From positions 1 through 64,000 of the forward strand of contig JAZRXG010000021.1 in assembly GCA_045600105.1 (NCBI GenBank): a stretch of DNA of 64,000 nucleotides. Direction: 5' to 3'. This document shows positions 33,233 to 42,214 of this stretch, one piece after another. The DNA comes from UBA1206 sp045600105. Its GTDB lineage: Bacteria > Bacillota > Clostridia > Oscillospirales > CAG-382. Within the stretch, counting starts at the first letter, position 1. Every line of letters starts with the position of its first letter. The notes under the pieces were generated by a model. The model ran no database searches. It was not told where the DNA came from and worked only from the letters and a program-made list of their open reading frames with translations. The position numbers and the translations under genes were made by a program.

Positions 33233-33550
33233 TTATTCTGCTGCTTTTTTCACCGCCGCGTATTTCGGGTTTTCCTTGGCGATCTCAAGAGCCTCGCAGT
33301 AAAAGCTCTTTATCACTGAGGACGAAACAGCGGTGCCGTTAAGAACGTTGACCGATACGGCGGGAACTTTGTCATCAACGAACGAATCGTATTCGATGCC
33401 CGATTCGTCAAGGATCCGCGTCACGAGGTTCACCATGGTGGAGAACGCCGCGCAGATTATGTCGGACCCGCTTTCGGCATAACCGGAATGTCCGCTTATG
33501 TCAAAGCCGCTGAAAGAGCCGCCTCGCGTTTTGAACAACGCTTTGATCAT
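33233..33550 (-). CDS. prp: Ribosomal-processing cysteine protease Prp
   Basis: A 105-residue cysteine protease that trims the N-terminus of L27. The catalytic pair is present: His in SGHSGYAESGSD and Cys in DIICAAFST. Length and position between rplU and rpmA match the family. Essential in Gram-positive bacteria with the L27 extension, which is present in the next gene. Confidence 0.93.
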   Translation of the reverse strand: MIKALFKTRGGSFSGFDISGHSGYAESGSDIICAAFSTMVNLVTRILDESGIEYDSFVDDKVPAVSVNVLNGTAVSSSVIKSFYCEALEIAKENPKYAAVKKAAE

Positions 33551-33556
33551 TTTTTC

Positions 33557-33865
33557 TTACTTGGTTATGGATACGATCTGAAGCTTGGTGTAGGGCTGTC
33601 TGTGACCGATGTGCTTCTTTTCGTTCTTTTTGGATTTGTAACGAATGATGTGAAGCTTCTTGCCTTTACCGTTCTTGACAACAGTTGCTTCGCACTTGTA
33701 ACCGGTGTAAGGAGCGCCGATCTCAAGATTTTCGCCGTCGGAATAAGCGATGACCTTGTCAATGATGACGTTGGAGCCTTCTTCGGCATTCAGCTTTTCG
33801 GCAAAAATGATATCGCCTTCGCTGACTTTGAACTGTTTTCCGCCCGTTTCGATAATTGCGTACAC
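33557..33865 (-). CDS. rplU: 50S ribosomal protein L21
   Basis: A 102-residue L21. The correct start is the GTG at 33865, giving the canonical YAIIETGGKQF N-terminus with GAGAGG 8 nt upstream; an ATG 75 bp further upstream adds an unrelated 25-residue stretch. The C-terminus KKHIGHRQPYTKLQI is typical. First gene of the rplU-prp-rpmA-obgE operon. A 75-nt leader between promoter and start is long enough for L21 feedback control, but no known motif was confirmed. Confidence 0.95.
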   Translation of the reverse strand: MYAIIETGGKQFKVSEGDIIFAEKLNAEEGSNVIIDKVIAYSDGENLEIGAPYTGYKCEATVVKNGKGKKLHIIRYKSKKNEKKHIGHRQPYTKLQIVSITK

Positions 33866-33952
33866 GAAAAGGACCTCTCTTTCATAATAAACTCGCTGTC
33901 TTACGCAGGCACGCGGATGCGTTTTATGAGCCCCGGACACGCGGCATTGTGC

Positions 33953-33981
33953 ATTGTAACACAGAATATTTCTCTTGTCAA
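33953..33981 (-). promoter_or_regulatory. Promoter of the rplU operon
   Basis: Minus strand TTGACA, 17 nt, TACAAT, about 90 nt upstream of the GTG start. Confidence 0.8.
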
Positions 33982-34037
33982 TACCTTTTTCGAGATATTT
34001 TCAAGTAAAATCAATGTTTTTTGCTCTGCTCCGGCTT

Positions 34038-34622
34038 TTAATGTATCTTTTTGCTCATTTTGATGATGCGGACGATCGTGGGGCTGAGGATGAGGTTGAA
34101 CAGCAGCTCGAACACGAAATTGAGTCCGACGAGTCCCACGAACATATACGCGATGACCGAACCGCCGCTGTCGCCCATCAGCGCTTTTATCGCGTCAAGC
34201 AGGAAGCAATAACCGCCGATGAGGAAGATGCCGGTATTGACGATCGGACATACAGCGGCTGCGATTATCGCGGCAAGAAGTTCGCCCTTCGGCTTGAAGA
34301 AGCTGTACACGAGTCCGGCGCAGAGTCCGGCGGCGGTACCCTTGACGAGAACTATGACCATCGTCCAGAACGGACTGTATTCCATAAAGAAGGCGGCGTC
34401 ACCCGAGAGAAGCACCACGACGCCGAAAACGAGCCCGAGCCAGCCTCCCGACACTCTGCCGTAAAGAGCTGCTCCGACGACGATGGGAACGAGAACGAGC
34501 GACACGGAAAAAGGTCCGAATTTGATAAAGCTGCCGACAAGCTGAAGTACGACGACCATTGCCGTTATCAGGGCAATGCCCACTATCATTTTGGTTTTTT
34601 CTTTGTTGAATCTTTCGCGCAC
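34038..34622 (-). CDS. ECF transporter substrate-binding (S) component
   Basis: A 194-residue integral membrane protein with six hydrophobic segments and the ECF S-component pattern: SFIKFGPFSVSLVLVPIVVGAALYG near the N-terminus, then LVKGTAAGLCAGLVY and a final helix. S components bind a vitamin or similar micronutrient and use a shared EcfAA'T module encoded elsewhere. Substrate cannot be read from the sequence and no vitamin riboswitch is visible upstream. It is monocistronic, between the rplU operon and spoVG. Confidence 0.8.
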   Translation of the reverse strand: MRERFNKEKTKMIVGIALITAMVVVLQLVGSFIKFGPFSVSLVLVPIVVGAALYGRVSGGWLGLVFGVVVLLSGDAAFFMEYSPFWTMVIVLVKGTAAGLCAGLVYSFFKPKGELLAAIIAAAVCPIVNTGIFLIGGYCFLLDAIKALMGDSGGSVIAYMFVGLVGLNFVFELLFNLILSPTIVRIIKMSKKIH

Positions 34623-34695
34623 GTTTTTCCCTCCGTCCGTAATAATTTTCTACAGATTATATTATAACGAAGAAAAAAGCGGAAATCAATGGAAA

Positions 34696-34971
34696 TTATG
34701 ACGGATTTTCATTATTTCGGCAGGTATTTATGTGATATTTAACTATTTGTTCTTCTATCTTATGCCTGAACGAAGAGTTTATCGGGTGGACGATGTCCTT
34801 GAATTCTCCGTCCAAGACCCTGCGGTTCGGCATCACGACGAGGTATGAATCGTTTTTGCGGACGAGCTTGACGTCGTGGAGCACGAGCTCGTTGTCGAAC
34901 GTGACCGAATAGATCGCCTCGAGAGGGGTGCCGAAAAAGCTTTTTCTGAGTTTGATATCGGTGATATCCAT
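34696..34971 (-). CDS. spoVG: SpoVG family RNA/DNA-binding regulator
   Basis: A 91-residue SpoVG with the conserved blocks MDITDIKLRK, LVLHDVKLV, LVVMPNRR and GEFKDIVHPINSSFRHKIE. SpoVG proteins bind nucleic acids and affect division, sporulation and envelope genes in Firmicutes. AAGGAG lies 9 nt upstream. It diverges from murC. Presence supports a Firmicutes origin but does not prove the organism sporulates. Confidence 0.93.
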   Translation of the reverse strand: MDITDIKLRKSFFGTPLEAIYSVTFDNELVLHDVKLVRKNDSYLVVMPNRRVLDGEFKDIVHPINSSFRHKIEEQIVKYHINTCRNNENPS

Positions 34972-35040
34972 AAAGCAGCTCCTTGTAATAATGTTTGTAT
35001 TATTATGGAAAAAATCATGCCGTGTTATTCAAAATAACGG

Positions 35041-35069
35041 TTGCATTTTTCAAACGGAAAATATATAAT
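35041..35069 (+). promoter_or_regulatory. Promoter of murC
   Basis: TTGCAT, 17 nt, TATAAT, about 37 nt upstream of the murC ATG. Confidence 0.7.
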
Positions 35070-35105
35070 GTATATTTGGAAATCATTGCGGAGGTCTTGT
35101 GAAAG

Positions 35106-36470
35106 ATGAACGGTTACTCGTTGAACGACTGTAAAAAAGTATATTTCGTCGGCATCGGCGGCGTCAGTATGTCCGCTCTTGCCCTAATACTCAAAAGCAG
35201 GGGGATATCCGTACTCGGATACGACCGTTCCCCGTCTCATGAAACCGGGATACTCGAAGATCACGGTGTTGAAATAAGCTATACCACCGATTCCCCCGAG
35301 CTTGAAAACGTCGACCTGCTCGTCTACACCGCCGCGGTCAACGAATCGCATCCCATCGTCGCTGAAGCCTTGAAAAGAGGCATTCCCTGCATATGCCGTT
35401 CGGTGCTTCTCGGCGACATCGGCGACGGATACGCCGTTTCGATAGGCGTGAGCGGTACTCACGGCAAATCGACCACGAGCGGCATGATATCCAAGATATA
35501 CACCGACGCTCCGGGTCACGACCCGTCGTTCGCGGTCGGCGCGCTGCTCCCGTTCATAAACGCCTATTACAGAGTCGGCAAAGACGACACGTTCATTTAT
35601 GAAGCCGACGAATACAAGGATTCGTTCCTGCAGTTCAGACCGACGACCGCCGTCGTGCTCAACGTGTATCACGACCACCCCGACTATTACAAGGACGTCG
35701 GTCAGGTGATACGCTCGTTTGCGAAATACATCTCGTCCGCGAAAAACGTCGTCATCAACCTCGACTGCGAGAACACGCCGGGAGTCATTGAAAACTATAA
35801 AGGAAACGTGTTCACCTTCTCGGCGGACGGAAACGAAAAAGCCGATTTCTACGCGACCGACGTCGATATTTCGACGGGATACGCCTCCTACACGCTTCAC
35901 CGCGGCGGAAGCTCCATTGCGATAAAGCTTTCGGTGCCGGGGCTCCACAACGTGGCAAATTCCCTCGCGGCGTACGCTGCCTGCTTCATCAACGGACTCG
36001 AGCCGGAGGTGATCGCGTCGGGCATCGCGTCGTTCGGCGGCGTTTCGCGCAGATTCGAAAAATTCGGCACTCTCAACGGCGCCGCGCTGATAAGCGATTA
36101 CGCCCATCACCCCGACGAGATACGCGCCTGCCTCGGTTCGGCAAAGCGCATATCCAAAAACAAAGTCATCACGGTGTTCCAGGCCCACACCTATTCGCGC
36201 CTCAAGGGGCTTTACGACGCCTTCGTCGAATCGCTCGGGATGTCGGACGTCACGGCGGTCACAGACGTCTTCGCCGCGCGCGAGACAGACAGCCTCGGCA
36301 TGAGCGGCGAAAAGCTCGCGCACGATATCGGCGGCACTTACGTCCCGTCTTTCGAGGCTGCCGCCGAGTTTATCAAAGAAAACGCGGGCGAAGGAGACCT
36401 TGCCGTCGTCATGGGAGCCGGAGATATTTATAAAGTTTGCGATATTTTGAAAAAAATGCTTGACAAATGA
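35106..36470 (+). CDS. murC: UDP-N-acetylmuramate-L-alanine ligase
   Basis: A 454-residue cytosolic Mur ligase that adds L-Ala to UDP-MurNAc. The N-terminal Rossmann domain begins YFVGIGGVSMSALA; the ATP-binding loop is GVSGTHGKSTT; the central domain has EADEYKDSFLQ and NVYHDHPDYY; the C-terminal domain starts near GGVSRRFEKFG with DYAHHPDEI. Full length. GGAGG lies 11 nt before the ATG. The last codons overlap a promoter for rpmB. Confidence 0.96.
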   Translation: MNGYSLNDCKKVYFVGIGGVSMSALALILKSRGISVLGYDRSPSHETGILEDHGVEISYTTDSPELENVDLLVYTAAVNESHPIVAEALKRGIPCICRSVLLGDIGDGYAVSIGVSGTHGKSTTSGMISKIYTDAPGHDPSFAVGALLPFINAYYRVGKDDTFIYEADEYKDSFLQFRPTTAVVLNVYHDHPDYYKDVGQVIRSFAKYISSAKNVVINLDCENTPGVIENYKGNVFTFSADGNEKADFYATDVDISTGYASYTLHRGGSSIAIKLSVPGLHNVANSLAAYAACFINGLEPEVIASGIASFGGVSRRFEKFGTLNGAALISDYAHHPDEIRACLGSAKRISKNKVITVFQAHTYSRLKGLYDAFVESLGMSDVTAVTDVFAARETDSLGMSGEKLAHDIGGTYVPSFEAAAEFIKENAGEGDLAVVMGAGDIYKVCDILKKMLDK

Positions 36471-36488
36471 GTTTCCGCGTTGTATACT
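36460..36488 (+). promoter_or_regulatory. Promoter of rpmB inside the end of murC
   Basis: TTGACA is formed by the last codons of murC (36460-36465), followed by 17 nt and TATACT. Confidence 0.8.
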
Positions 36489-36533
36489 AAATTGCTTTGT
36501 AAAATGCTGACAATATCCGGGAGGTGTAAAATA

Positions 36534-36722
36534 ATGGCTAAATGTATGTTTTGCGGCAAGGGCGTTACGTTCGGCAACAACGTTTCCCACTCCAAGAGAA
36601 GAACGTCCAGACCCTGGAAAGCTAACATAAGAAAGGTTCACGCCAACATTGACGGAACCAGCAAGACCGTTTACGTCTGCGCTCGCTGCCTCAGAAGCGG
36701 TAAGGTTTCCAGATCCGTTTGA
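36534..36722 (+). CDS. rpmB: 50S ribosomal protein L28
   Basis: A 62-residue L28 with a zinc-binding CMFCGKG at the N-terminus and CARCLRSGKV at the C-terminus (Cys pairs intact). The ATG at 36534 has GGGAGG 8 nt upstream. It has its own promoter within the murC stop region and its own terminator, so it is expressed independently of murC. Confidence 0.96.
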   Translation: MAKCMFCGKGVTFGNNVSHSKRRTSRPWKANIRKVHANIDGTSKTVYVCARCLRSGKVSRSV

Positions 36723-36737
36723 ACCAAAGCAAATCAA

Positions 36738-36764
36738 AAAATCCGGTTTTTGCCGGATTTTTTT
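36738..36764 (+). terminator. Terminator of rpmB
   Basis: AAAATCCGG and CCGGATTTT form a stem around TTTTTG, followed by a T-run; the A-run before it makes it potentially bidirectional, serving the convergent acetyltransferase gene too. Confidence 0.9.
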
Positions 36765-36782
36765 GTTTTATTCTTTTTTTCG

Positions 36783-37376
36783 TCAGACGGTGGGATAAGG
36801 GTATTTTTTGAAATACTCGTCTTCAAGCATCGAATAATACAGCACGGTGCGATAGGAGCCCTTGCAGAGTATGACGTCGCGCAGCCTGCCTTCGTAAACG
36901 AAGCCCATCTTCTCCGCGAGTTTTACCGAGTCTTCGTTCCCTTCCATTATGCGAAGCTGCACGCGGTGGAGCGCCATAGTGCCGAACGCGAATTCGAGTA
37001 TGCGCGTGAGCGCCTCGGTCATATAGCCCTTGTGGTGATAGTCGGGGTTCAGAACGTATCCGAGCTCGCCCGAGTTGTCGTCCATATTTATGTCCGAAAA
37101 CCCGATCGTGCCGATGAAAACGCCGTTTTCCTTGCAGGTGATGCCCCAATCGGCGTAATTCCCCTTGCGGTACTCGCGCTGAAGATATTCGATATATCCC
37201 TTGGTTTCGTAAATATTCAGATGCGGCGACCAGAGGAGGTAGCGTGTGACGCTCTCGAGACGCGAGTAGGCGTACATATCGAGCGCGTTTTCGGGGGCTA
37301 TTTTTTTGAGAACGAGACGTTTCGTCTCGATCTGCGGCAGCGATGAAAATGCTTTTCTGTATCTTGACTGATCCAT
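36783..37376 (-). CDS. GNAT acetyltransferase, RimJ/RimL type
   Basis: A 197-residue GNAT enzyme. It starts with the ETKRLVLKKI pattern of the RimJ/RimL group and has the acetyl-CoA loop in the HKGYMTEALTRILEF segment, followed by RVQLRIMEGNEDSVKLAEKMGFVYEG. These enzymes acetylate ribosomal protein N-termini, small molecules or antibiotics; the target here is unknown. AAGGAGAAGGAAC lies upstream. Monocistronic and convergent with rpmB. Confidence 0.85.
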   Translation of the reverse strand: MDQSRYRKAFSSLPQIETKRLVLKKIAPENALDMYAYSRLESVTRYLLWSPHLNIYETKGYIEYLQREYRKGNYADWGITCKENGVFIGTIGFSDINMDDNSGELGYVLNPDYHHKGYMTEALTRILEFAFGTMALHRVQLRIMEGNEDSVKLAEKMGFVYEGRLRDVILCKGSYRTVLYYSMLEDEYFKKYPYPTV

Positions 37377-37566
37377 ATCGATTTTGCGGAAGAGCGTTCC
37401 TTCTCCTTTCGGTGTGTCTTTGAAAGACGGATTTCATTATATAACCCGCGCGGTTTTTTTTCAAGAGTTTTTTCAAAAAAAGCGTCATTCTTCGGCGACG
37501 TTGACGGCGTATATAAAAACTTTACAAATATATATTAAAATAAAACGTCATATTCGTTTTTTTCTA

Positions 37567-37595
37567 TTGACAGAAAGTTGTTTTTAGTGTATATT
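37567..37595 (+). promoter_or_regulatory. Promoter of the 955-residue lipoprotein gene
   Basis: TTGACA, 17 nt, TATATT, 40 nt before the ATG. Confidence 0.75.
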
Positions 37596-37634
37596 AAATA
37601 TGTATTATTCCGTTTGAAGATTTGGAGGTCCCAC

Positions 37635-40502
37635 ATGAAAAAACGCATTCTTTCGTTCATTCTGATCTGCGTGATGGTTCTGTCGACTCTCATTCTTTCT
37701 TCGTGCAACGGTGAAACCGTTATCGAAGACGAGCCGGCAAAGGTCTACACCCTTTACACCATCTGCGAAGAAGGCACGACTCAGGAAGCAATCCATGAAG
37801 TCGAAACAGCCCTCAACCGTCTCACTTTTTACAATAAGGGTCTCTGCGTCAAGCTCGTTATGCTCACCGCTGACGAATACGACGCCGTGATAGACGCGAA
37901 GCTTGCCGAAGTCAAGGCATACAACGATGCCAAGAACGCCAAGGGCAAGGACAAAAACAAAGACAAGGATACGTCTTCCGCCGCCGAATCTTCCGAGGAA
38001 GTATCGGTCGACGTCATGACCGGCGACGATTACATCGAGCTTCTCGAAAATGACGAATCCTACGAATACGAATATAAAAATCCCCGTCTCGACATCTTCC
38101 TCGTAAGAGGCTACGACAGATACATCGACCTCGTCGGCAAGGATCAGCTCGCCGCCCTCGATGAAAAGCTTTCCAGCGAAGCGAAGGTCATCAGAGACTA
38201 CGTTTACCCGACGTTCCTCGACGCCGCCAAGGTCACCAACACCAAGGGCACCCGCAAGACCTACGGTATCCCCATGAACAAGGGCATCGGCGAATACAGC
38301 TACATCGTATTCGACAAAGAATACCTCGACAAATATCAGATCGACGAAAGCACCATGACCAACCTCGAAGACCTTGAAGAATACCTCAAGATCATCTCCA
38401 CCAACGAAAAGGACGTCGTTCCCCTCGTCAACGTATTCGACTCCCCCGATTTCGCTTATCTGTTCGGCGACGGTTTCCCCGCATACATTTCCAAGGGGAC
38501 CTATGTTACCGATACCTACACCGATGACAACGCCCTCAACTACTTCACCATGATCGCCCGTTACGCTTCCCTTGATTACCTCAAGGACGAGCCCGCAAAC
38601 GGCAAATGGGCAGTCAAGTTCATCCGCGGTACTTTTGAGGATATCGACGCTCTCGAAAAAAAGAACGGCCGTGATTACGAGTACACCATCCACTCCTATC
38701 CCGTTGCCACCAACGACGACCTTCTTTCCTCCATGTTCTGCATATCCGCTTACACCATCTCCAACGAGCTCACCGACGTTGCCACCCTTCTCTCCTACAT
38801 CGAGACCGATCCCGCGGTAGCCAACCTCCTCGCTTTCGGCGTCGAAGGCACTCACTACACCCTCGACGACAACGGTCAGGTAGTACGCAACCCCGCCGCA
38901 GGATATATGGTTGATCTTTCCAGCGTGGGCAACTCCTTCCTCACCTACACCGAAGCAGGCGAGAACCCCGACAAATGGGAAATTCTCAAACAGCAGAACA
39001 TCGACTCCCAGAACACCGCCGACCAGTCCGTTTCCGTCGGTTTCGCATACTACCCCAACAGCATCAAGGACCCCAACGATTCTTCCGTTCTCTGGTCCGA
39101 GCCCAACTACGTCAACATAATCAAAGAAAGCTCCTCCGATTTCTATAAGAAGATAATCGAGGGCAAATACATTTCCGTTTCCGCTAAGGACGTTGAAAAC
39201 GTCGTCGTTCCCATGATCAAGGATGAAATGATCGCCGAGATCGAAGCAAGATATCTTGCTGAACTCGATGAAGTCATCAACGCCGAAAAGCAAGCCGAAT
39301 ACGCTCCCGAGACCGAAGCGTACAAGAAGCTTGAAAAATCCGCTTACAATCAGGCAATCAGAAAATACATGACCGGCAACACCTACAAGTCCAAGATAAA
39401 GAGCGAAGTCGTCGCACAGCTTTCTCTTGAACCCGAGTATTCCGGCACCGATACCGAGACCATCGCAAAGCGCAACGCGAAAGCCACCGAGATCTGCACC
39501 GACGCGTACTACGAAGAAAGATTCAACGAGATCTACGCAAAAGAGATCCACGACAATATGGAAAAATCCATAAACGCGACGATATCCAGCAAGGTCAAGA
39601 CCAACGTGACAGACTACAAGAAGACCGACGAATACGCCGCACGTCTTGCCGCAATGTACGCTTCCGAAAGCTACGTTTCCGAGACCGACGCGATCAAGAA
39701 CGCGAACATCCAGGACGAATTCAGCAGCAGATACATCACCGCTTCCAACGATTACATGAGGATCACTCTTGAAGATAAGATCAAGGAAGAATTCGTAAAG
39801 ATCAACGACGACCTCAGAAAAGCCTACGTTGGTTTCCAGAACGAATACATCGCAAGATATTCCTTCGATGACGACGCCACCCGTTCCGAGCCCGACTACC
39901 GTACCGCCATCACCGCCGCTCTCGCGGACATCAAGACCAAGAGAGTTGACGGCAGCACGTTCAACGGTGCGCTCCAGCAGTACGTCACCGCGATCGTCAA
40001 GGAAAAGATGCTTGCCGCCAACCCCGACGAGCTTGATGCCAACATCACCGATACCGTATCCGATATGCTCAACGACAAGTGGATACAGAACATCGTTATC
40101 GAAGCCTTCGCTTTCGACACCAACAAGGGTCTCAACGAGACCGGCGACGGTGACAGCGAAGAGATCAAGGCAGCCGTAAACGAATTCATCACCAAAGACG
40201 AGCTTCCCGGAATCAGAGATATCATCAAGAAGTATCTCACCAAAGCCGCCGTCAAGGACAAATACAACACTTCCCTTATCGTTTCGTTCGAAAAAGCGGT
40301 AGGCCTCATCAAGACCGTTGAAAACACCGTTTCCAAGGATGAAGAACCCGAGGAACCCGAAGAAGGCACCGATGAAAAAGACGAAAAAGAGGAAGAAGAT
40401 ACCGGTCTCGTAGACATCAACACCGTTGAGCTCTACCCGATCATCTTCGAAAAGCGTATCGAAGAACAGTATTACGCATATCATCCTCTTCCCACTGCCT
40501 GA
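37635..40502 (+). CDS. Giant lipoprotein: solute-binding domain plus helical extension
   Basis: A 955-residue lipoprotein with lipobox LILSSC. Residues about 35-490 look like a family 1 (LplA/sugar-type) solute-binding protein: YTLYTICEEG, RLDIFLVRGYDRY, YGIPMNKGIGEYSYIVFDKEYLDKY and the LLAFGVEGTHYTLDDNGQ block typical of such proteins. A lysine/aspartate insert lies near residues 100-125. From about 500 to 900 the sequence is charged, mostly alpha-helical and repetitive in texture (many K, E, Y and D) and unlike a binding protein; the tail ends with an acidic Glu/Pro stretch. Typical relatives are about 500 residues. GGAGG precedes the ATG. No permease is adjacent. Confidence 0.75.
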   Translation: MKKRILSFILICVMVLSTLILSSCNGETVIEDEPAKVYTLYTICEEGTTQEAIHEVETALNRLTFYNKGLCVKLVMLTADEYDAVIDAKLAEVKAYNDAKNAKGKDKNKDKDTSSAAESSEEVSVDVMTGDDYIELLENDESYEYEYKNPRLDIFLVRGYDRYIDLVGKDQLAALDEKLSSEAKVIRDYVYPTFLDAAKVTNTKGTRKTYGIPMNKGIGEYSYIVFDKEYLDKYQIDESTMTNLEDLEEYLKIISTNEKDVVPLVNVFDSPDFAYLFGDGFPAYISKGTYVTDTYTDDNALNYFTMIARYASLDYLKDEPANGKWAVKFIRGTFEDIDALEKKNGRDYEYTIHSYPVATNDDLLSSMFCISAYTISNELTDVATLLSYIETDPAVANLLAFGVEGTHYTLDDNGQVVRNPAAGYMVDLSSVGNSFLTYTEAGENPDKWEILKQQNIDSQNTADQSVSVGFAYYPNSIKDPNDSSVLWSEPNYVNIIKESSSDFYKKIIEGKYISVSAKDVENVVVPMIKDEMIAEIEARYLAELDEVINAEKQAEYAPETEAYKKLEKSAYNQAIRKYMTGNTYKSKIKSEVVAQLSLEPEYSGTDTETIAKRNAKATEICTDAYYEERFNEIYAKEIHDNMEKSINATISSKVKTNVTDYKKTDEYAARLAAMYASESYVSETDAIKNANIQDEFSSRYITASNDYMRITLEDKIKEEFVKINDDLRKAYVGFQNEYIARYSFDDDATRSEPDYRTAITAALADIKTKRVDGSTFNGALQQYVTAIVKEKMLAANPDELDANITDTVSDMLNDKWIQNIVIEAFAFDTNKGLNETGDGDSEEIKAAVNEFITKDELPGIRDIIKKYLTKAAVKDKYNTSLIVSFEKAVGLIKTVENTVSKDEEPEEPEEGTDEKDEKEEEDTGLVDINTVELYPIIFEKRIEEQYYAYHPLPTA

Positions 40503-40518
40503 TCACAATCAGCAAACC

Positions 40519-40548
40519 GAAAGGCTGTCGTAAAAACGGCAGCCTTTC
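40519..40548 (+). terminator. Weak terminator between the giant lipoprotein and DUF4434 genes
   Basis: GAAAGGCTG and CAGCCTTTC form a stem with an inner CGT/ACG pair; the T-run is short. Partial read-through into the next gene is plausible. Confidence 0.6.
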
Positions 40549-40578
40549 TTGATAAATTCAAGTCAACGAGGGAACAAA

Positions 40579-42156
40579 ATGAAAAGAATGAAAAAACTCA
40601 TCGCGTTTTTCCTTGCATTTAGTTTCATATTATCCGGAGGTCTTACGATCATGGCGGAAAACGAGCCTCTTCCCCCCGAAAGCATGCAGTCCAAGGGCAT
40701 ATCGCCCATAACCGGAACGTTCATTCAGCCGTGGCTTTACAACGCGTATTCAAACGAACGCTGGGACAAGGAATTCGAAATGATGAAGGAGCTCGGCATC
40801 GAGTACATCATCATGGGCGACACTCTCTCCTGCGTTACGGGCGAACCGATAACCGACACCTCAAAATGGGTCATAACCGCCGATTACGCTACGCAAAACC
40901 CGTCTTTCAAAAAAGGCAACGACATCCTTACCCCGCTTTTTGAAAGATGCAAAAAGTACGGTATCAAGCTGTACGTCGGCATGGGCAACACTCCTGCCGG
41001 ATGGCCGTTCTTCGATTACGGCGCAACGGGATTCGTACAGATCGCCGAAATGTTCGCCGAAGTCGCCGAAGACCTTTACAACGTCTATTACACCGCCTAC
41101 CCCGAGACTTTCGCGGGCTTCTATTTCGTTCCGGAAATGTACAATTCGAGCAATTTCGACAACGATTATCAAAGAAGCAACTACGTCAAGAACCTCGGCA
41201 AAGGCTTTCACATCATATTCGACAAGCTGACCGAGCTCAACCCCGACCTGCCGTTCATCTTCTCGCCGTACGTCAATATGTTCGGCGGAAGCTGGGTCTC
41301 CAAGGATCCCGAAAAGATCGGTCTGTTCTGGAAGGAGCTGCTTTCCACCGCGGGCTTCCGCGACGGCGACATCCTCTGCCCGCAGGACAGCGTGGGCGCG
41401 GGCGGCAACGATCTGACGCTGCTTGAAGACGTCACGAAAGCGTATAAATACGCCGTTGACAACTGCGGACTCGACATCAAGCTCTGGTCCAACTGCGAGA
41501 TATTCGTCCAGCCCACCGGAAAGTTCTATGACAACTACGACGGCGCCGGATACTGGTCGGCGTGCACCACCGACAGAATGGTGAAGCAGTTCGAGATCGT
41601 ATCGAAATACGTTGACCGCATCTTCTGCTTCGCGGTTCCGCACTACCTCTCCCCGTACAACAACGTGCACGGTTACTACGATTCCTATATGTATTACCTT
41701 GAAAACGGCAAGCTTGACGATGAGCCTCCCACGCCTCCCGACACGTTCAGAACGACGTATGAGACCGTCAACGGCAAGAAGGTCCTTACGGTATACTGGT
41801 CGGGAATGTACGATAACATCGGCGTTCACAGAGTCAACATATATAAGAACGGCGAGCTTTATACCTACCGCGTCGCCACGAGAAACGAAGGACACGACGG
41901 GACGGAGTCCTACCCCAACAAGTTCTGGGACCTCGATTTTACTCCCGAAAGCACGTCCGGCGTCACTTATCAGTTCGAAGTCATCGACTGCGCGGGCAAC
42001 GTGAGCAAGCGTTCGAGGATCACCATCACTCCGAGCTCCGTTCCCAACAACGTCAAGCTTACCGAGACCTACACCGGCCCCATTCCGGCAGGCATTTCCC
42101 TCGCCGAAGGCGCAAAAACGAGCGCCAGAGCCGCAAAGAGAAAACCCGTGAAATAG
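40579..42156 (+). CDS. DUF4434-type secreted glycoside-hydrolase-like protein
   Basis: A 525-residue exported protein with a signal peptide (cleavage probably near residue 26, after ILSGGLTIMA). Residues about 40-385 form a TIM-barrel domain of the DUF4434 type: GTFIQPWLYNAYSNERWDKEFEMMKELG, KYGIKLYVGMGNTP, GFYFVPEMYN with a candidate catalytic Glu, and ILCPQDSVGAGG. The C-terminal part (about 400-500) looks like a fibronectin type III-like beta-sandwich. Members resemble glycoside hydrolases but lack firm characterisation. It follows the giant lipoprotein by 77 bp and a weak terminator, so the two may work on the same glycan. Confidence 0.75.
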   Translation: MKRMKKLIAFFLAFSFILSGGLTIMAENEPLPPESMQSKGISPITGTFIQPWLYNAYSNERWDKEFEMMKELGIEYIIMGDTLSCVTGEPITDTSKWVITADYATQNPSFKKGNDILTPLFERCKKYGIKLYVGMGNTPAGWPFFDYGATGFVQIAEMFAEVAEDLYNVYYTAYPETFAGFYFVPEMYNSSNFDNDYQRSNYVKNLGKGFHIIFDKLTELNPDLPFIFSPYVNMFGGSWVSKDPEKIGLFWKELLSTAGFRDGDILCPQDSVGAGGNDLTLLEDVTKAYKYAVDNCGLDIKLWSNCEIFVQPTGKFYDNYDGAGYWSACTTDRMVKQFEIVSKYVDRIFCFAVPHYLSPYNNVHGYYDSYMYYLENGKLDDEPPTPPDTFRTTYETVNGKKVLTVYWSGMYDNIGVHRVNIYKNGELYTYRVATRNEGHDGTESYPNKFWDLDFTPESTSGVTYQFEVIDCAGNVSKRSRITITPSSVPNNVKLTETYTGPIPAGISLAEGAKTSARAAKRKPVK

Positions 42157-42163
42157 CAAACGA

Positions 42164-42195
42164 AAACGACCGAAAAGATCACTTTTCGGTCGTTT
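42164..42195. terminator. Bidirectional terminator between convergent genes
   Basis: A perfect 14-bp stem (AAACGACCGAAAAG with CTTTTCGGTCGTTT) with a 4-nt loop, T-rich on the + strand side and A-rich on the other. Confidence 0.9.
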
Positions 42196-42214
42196 CTTTA
42201 TTATACTCGCGTTT

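Noticed and set aside
37605..40484. 959-codon minus strand open frame
   Set aside because: Antisense shadow of the giant lipoprotein; the Val/Gly/Phe-rich translation has no recognisable domain.
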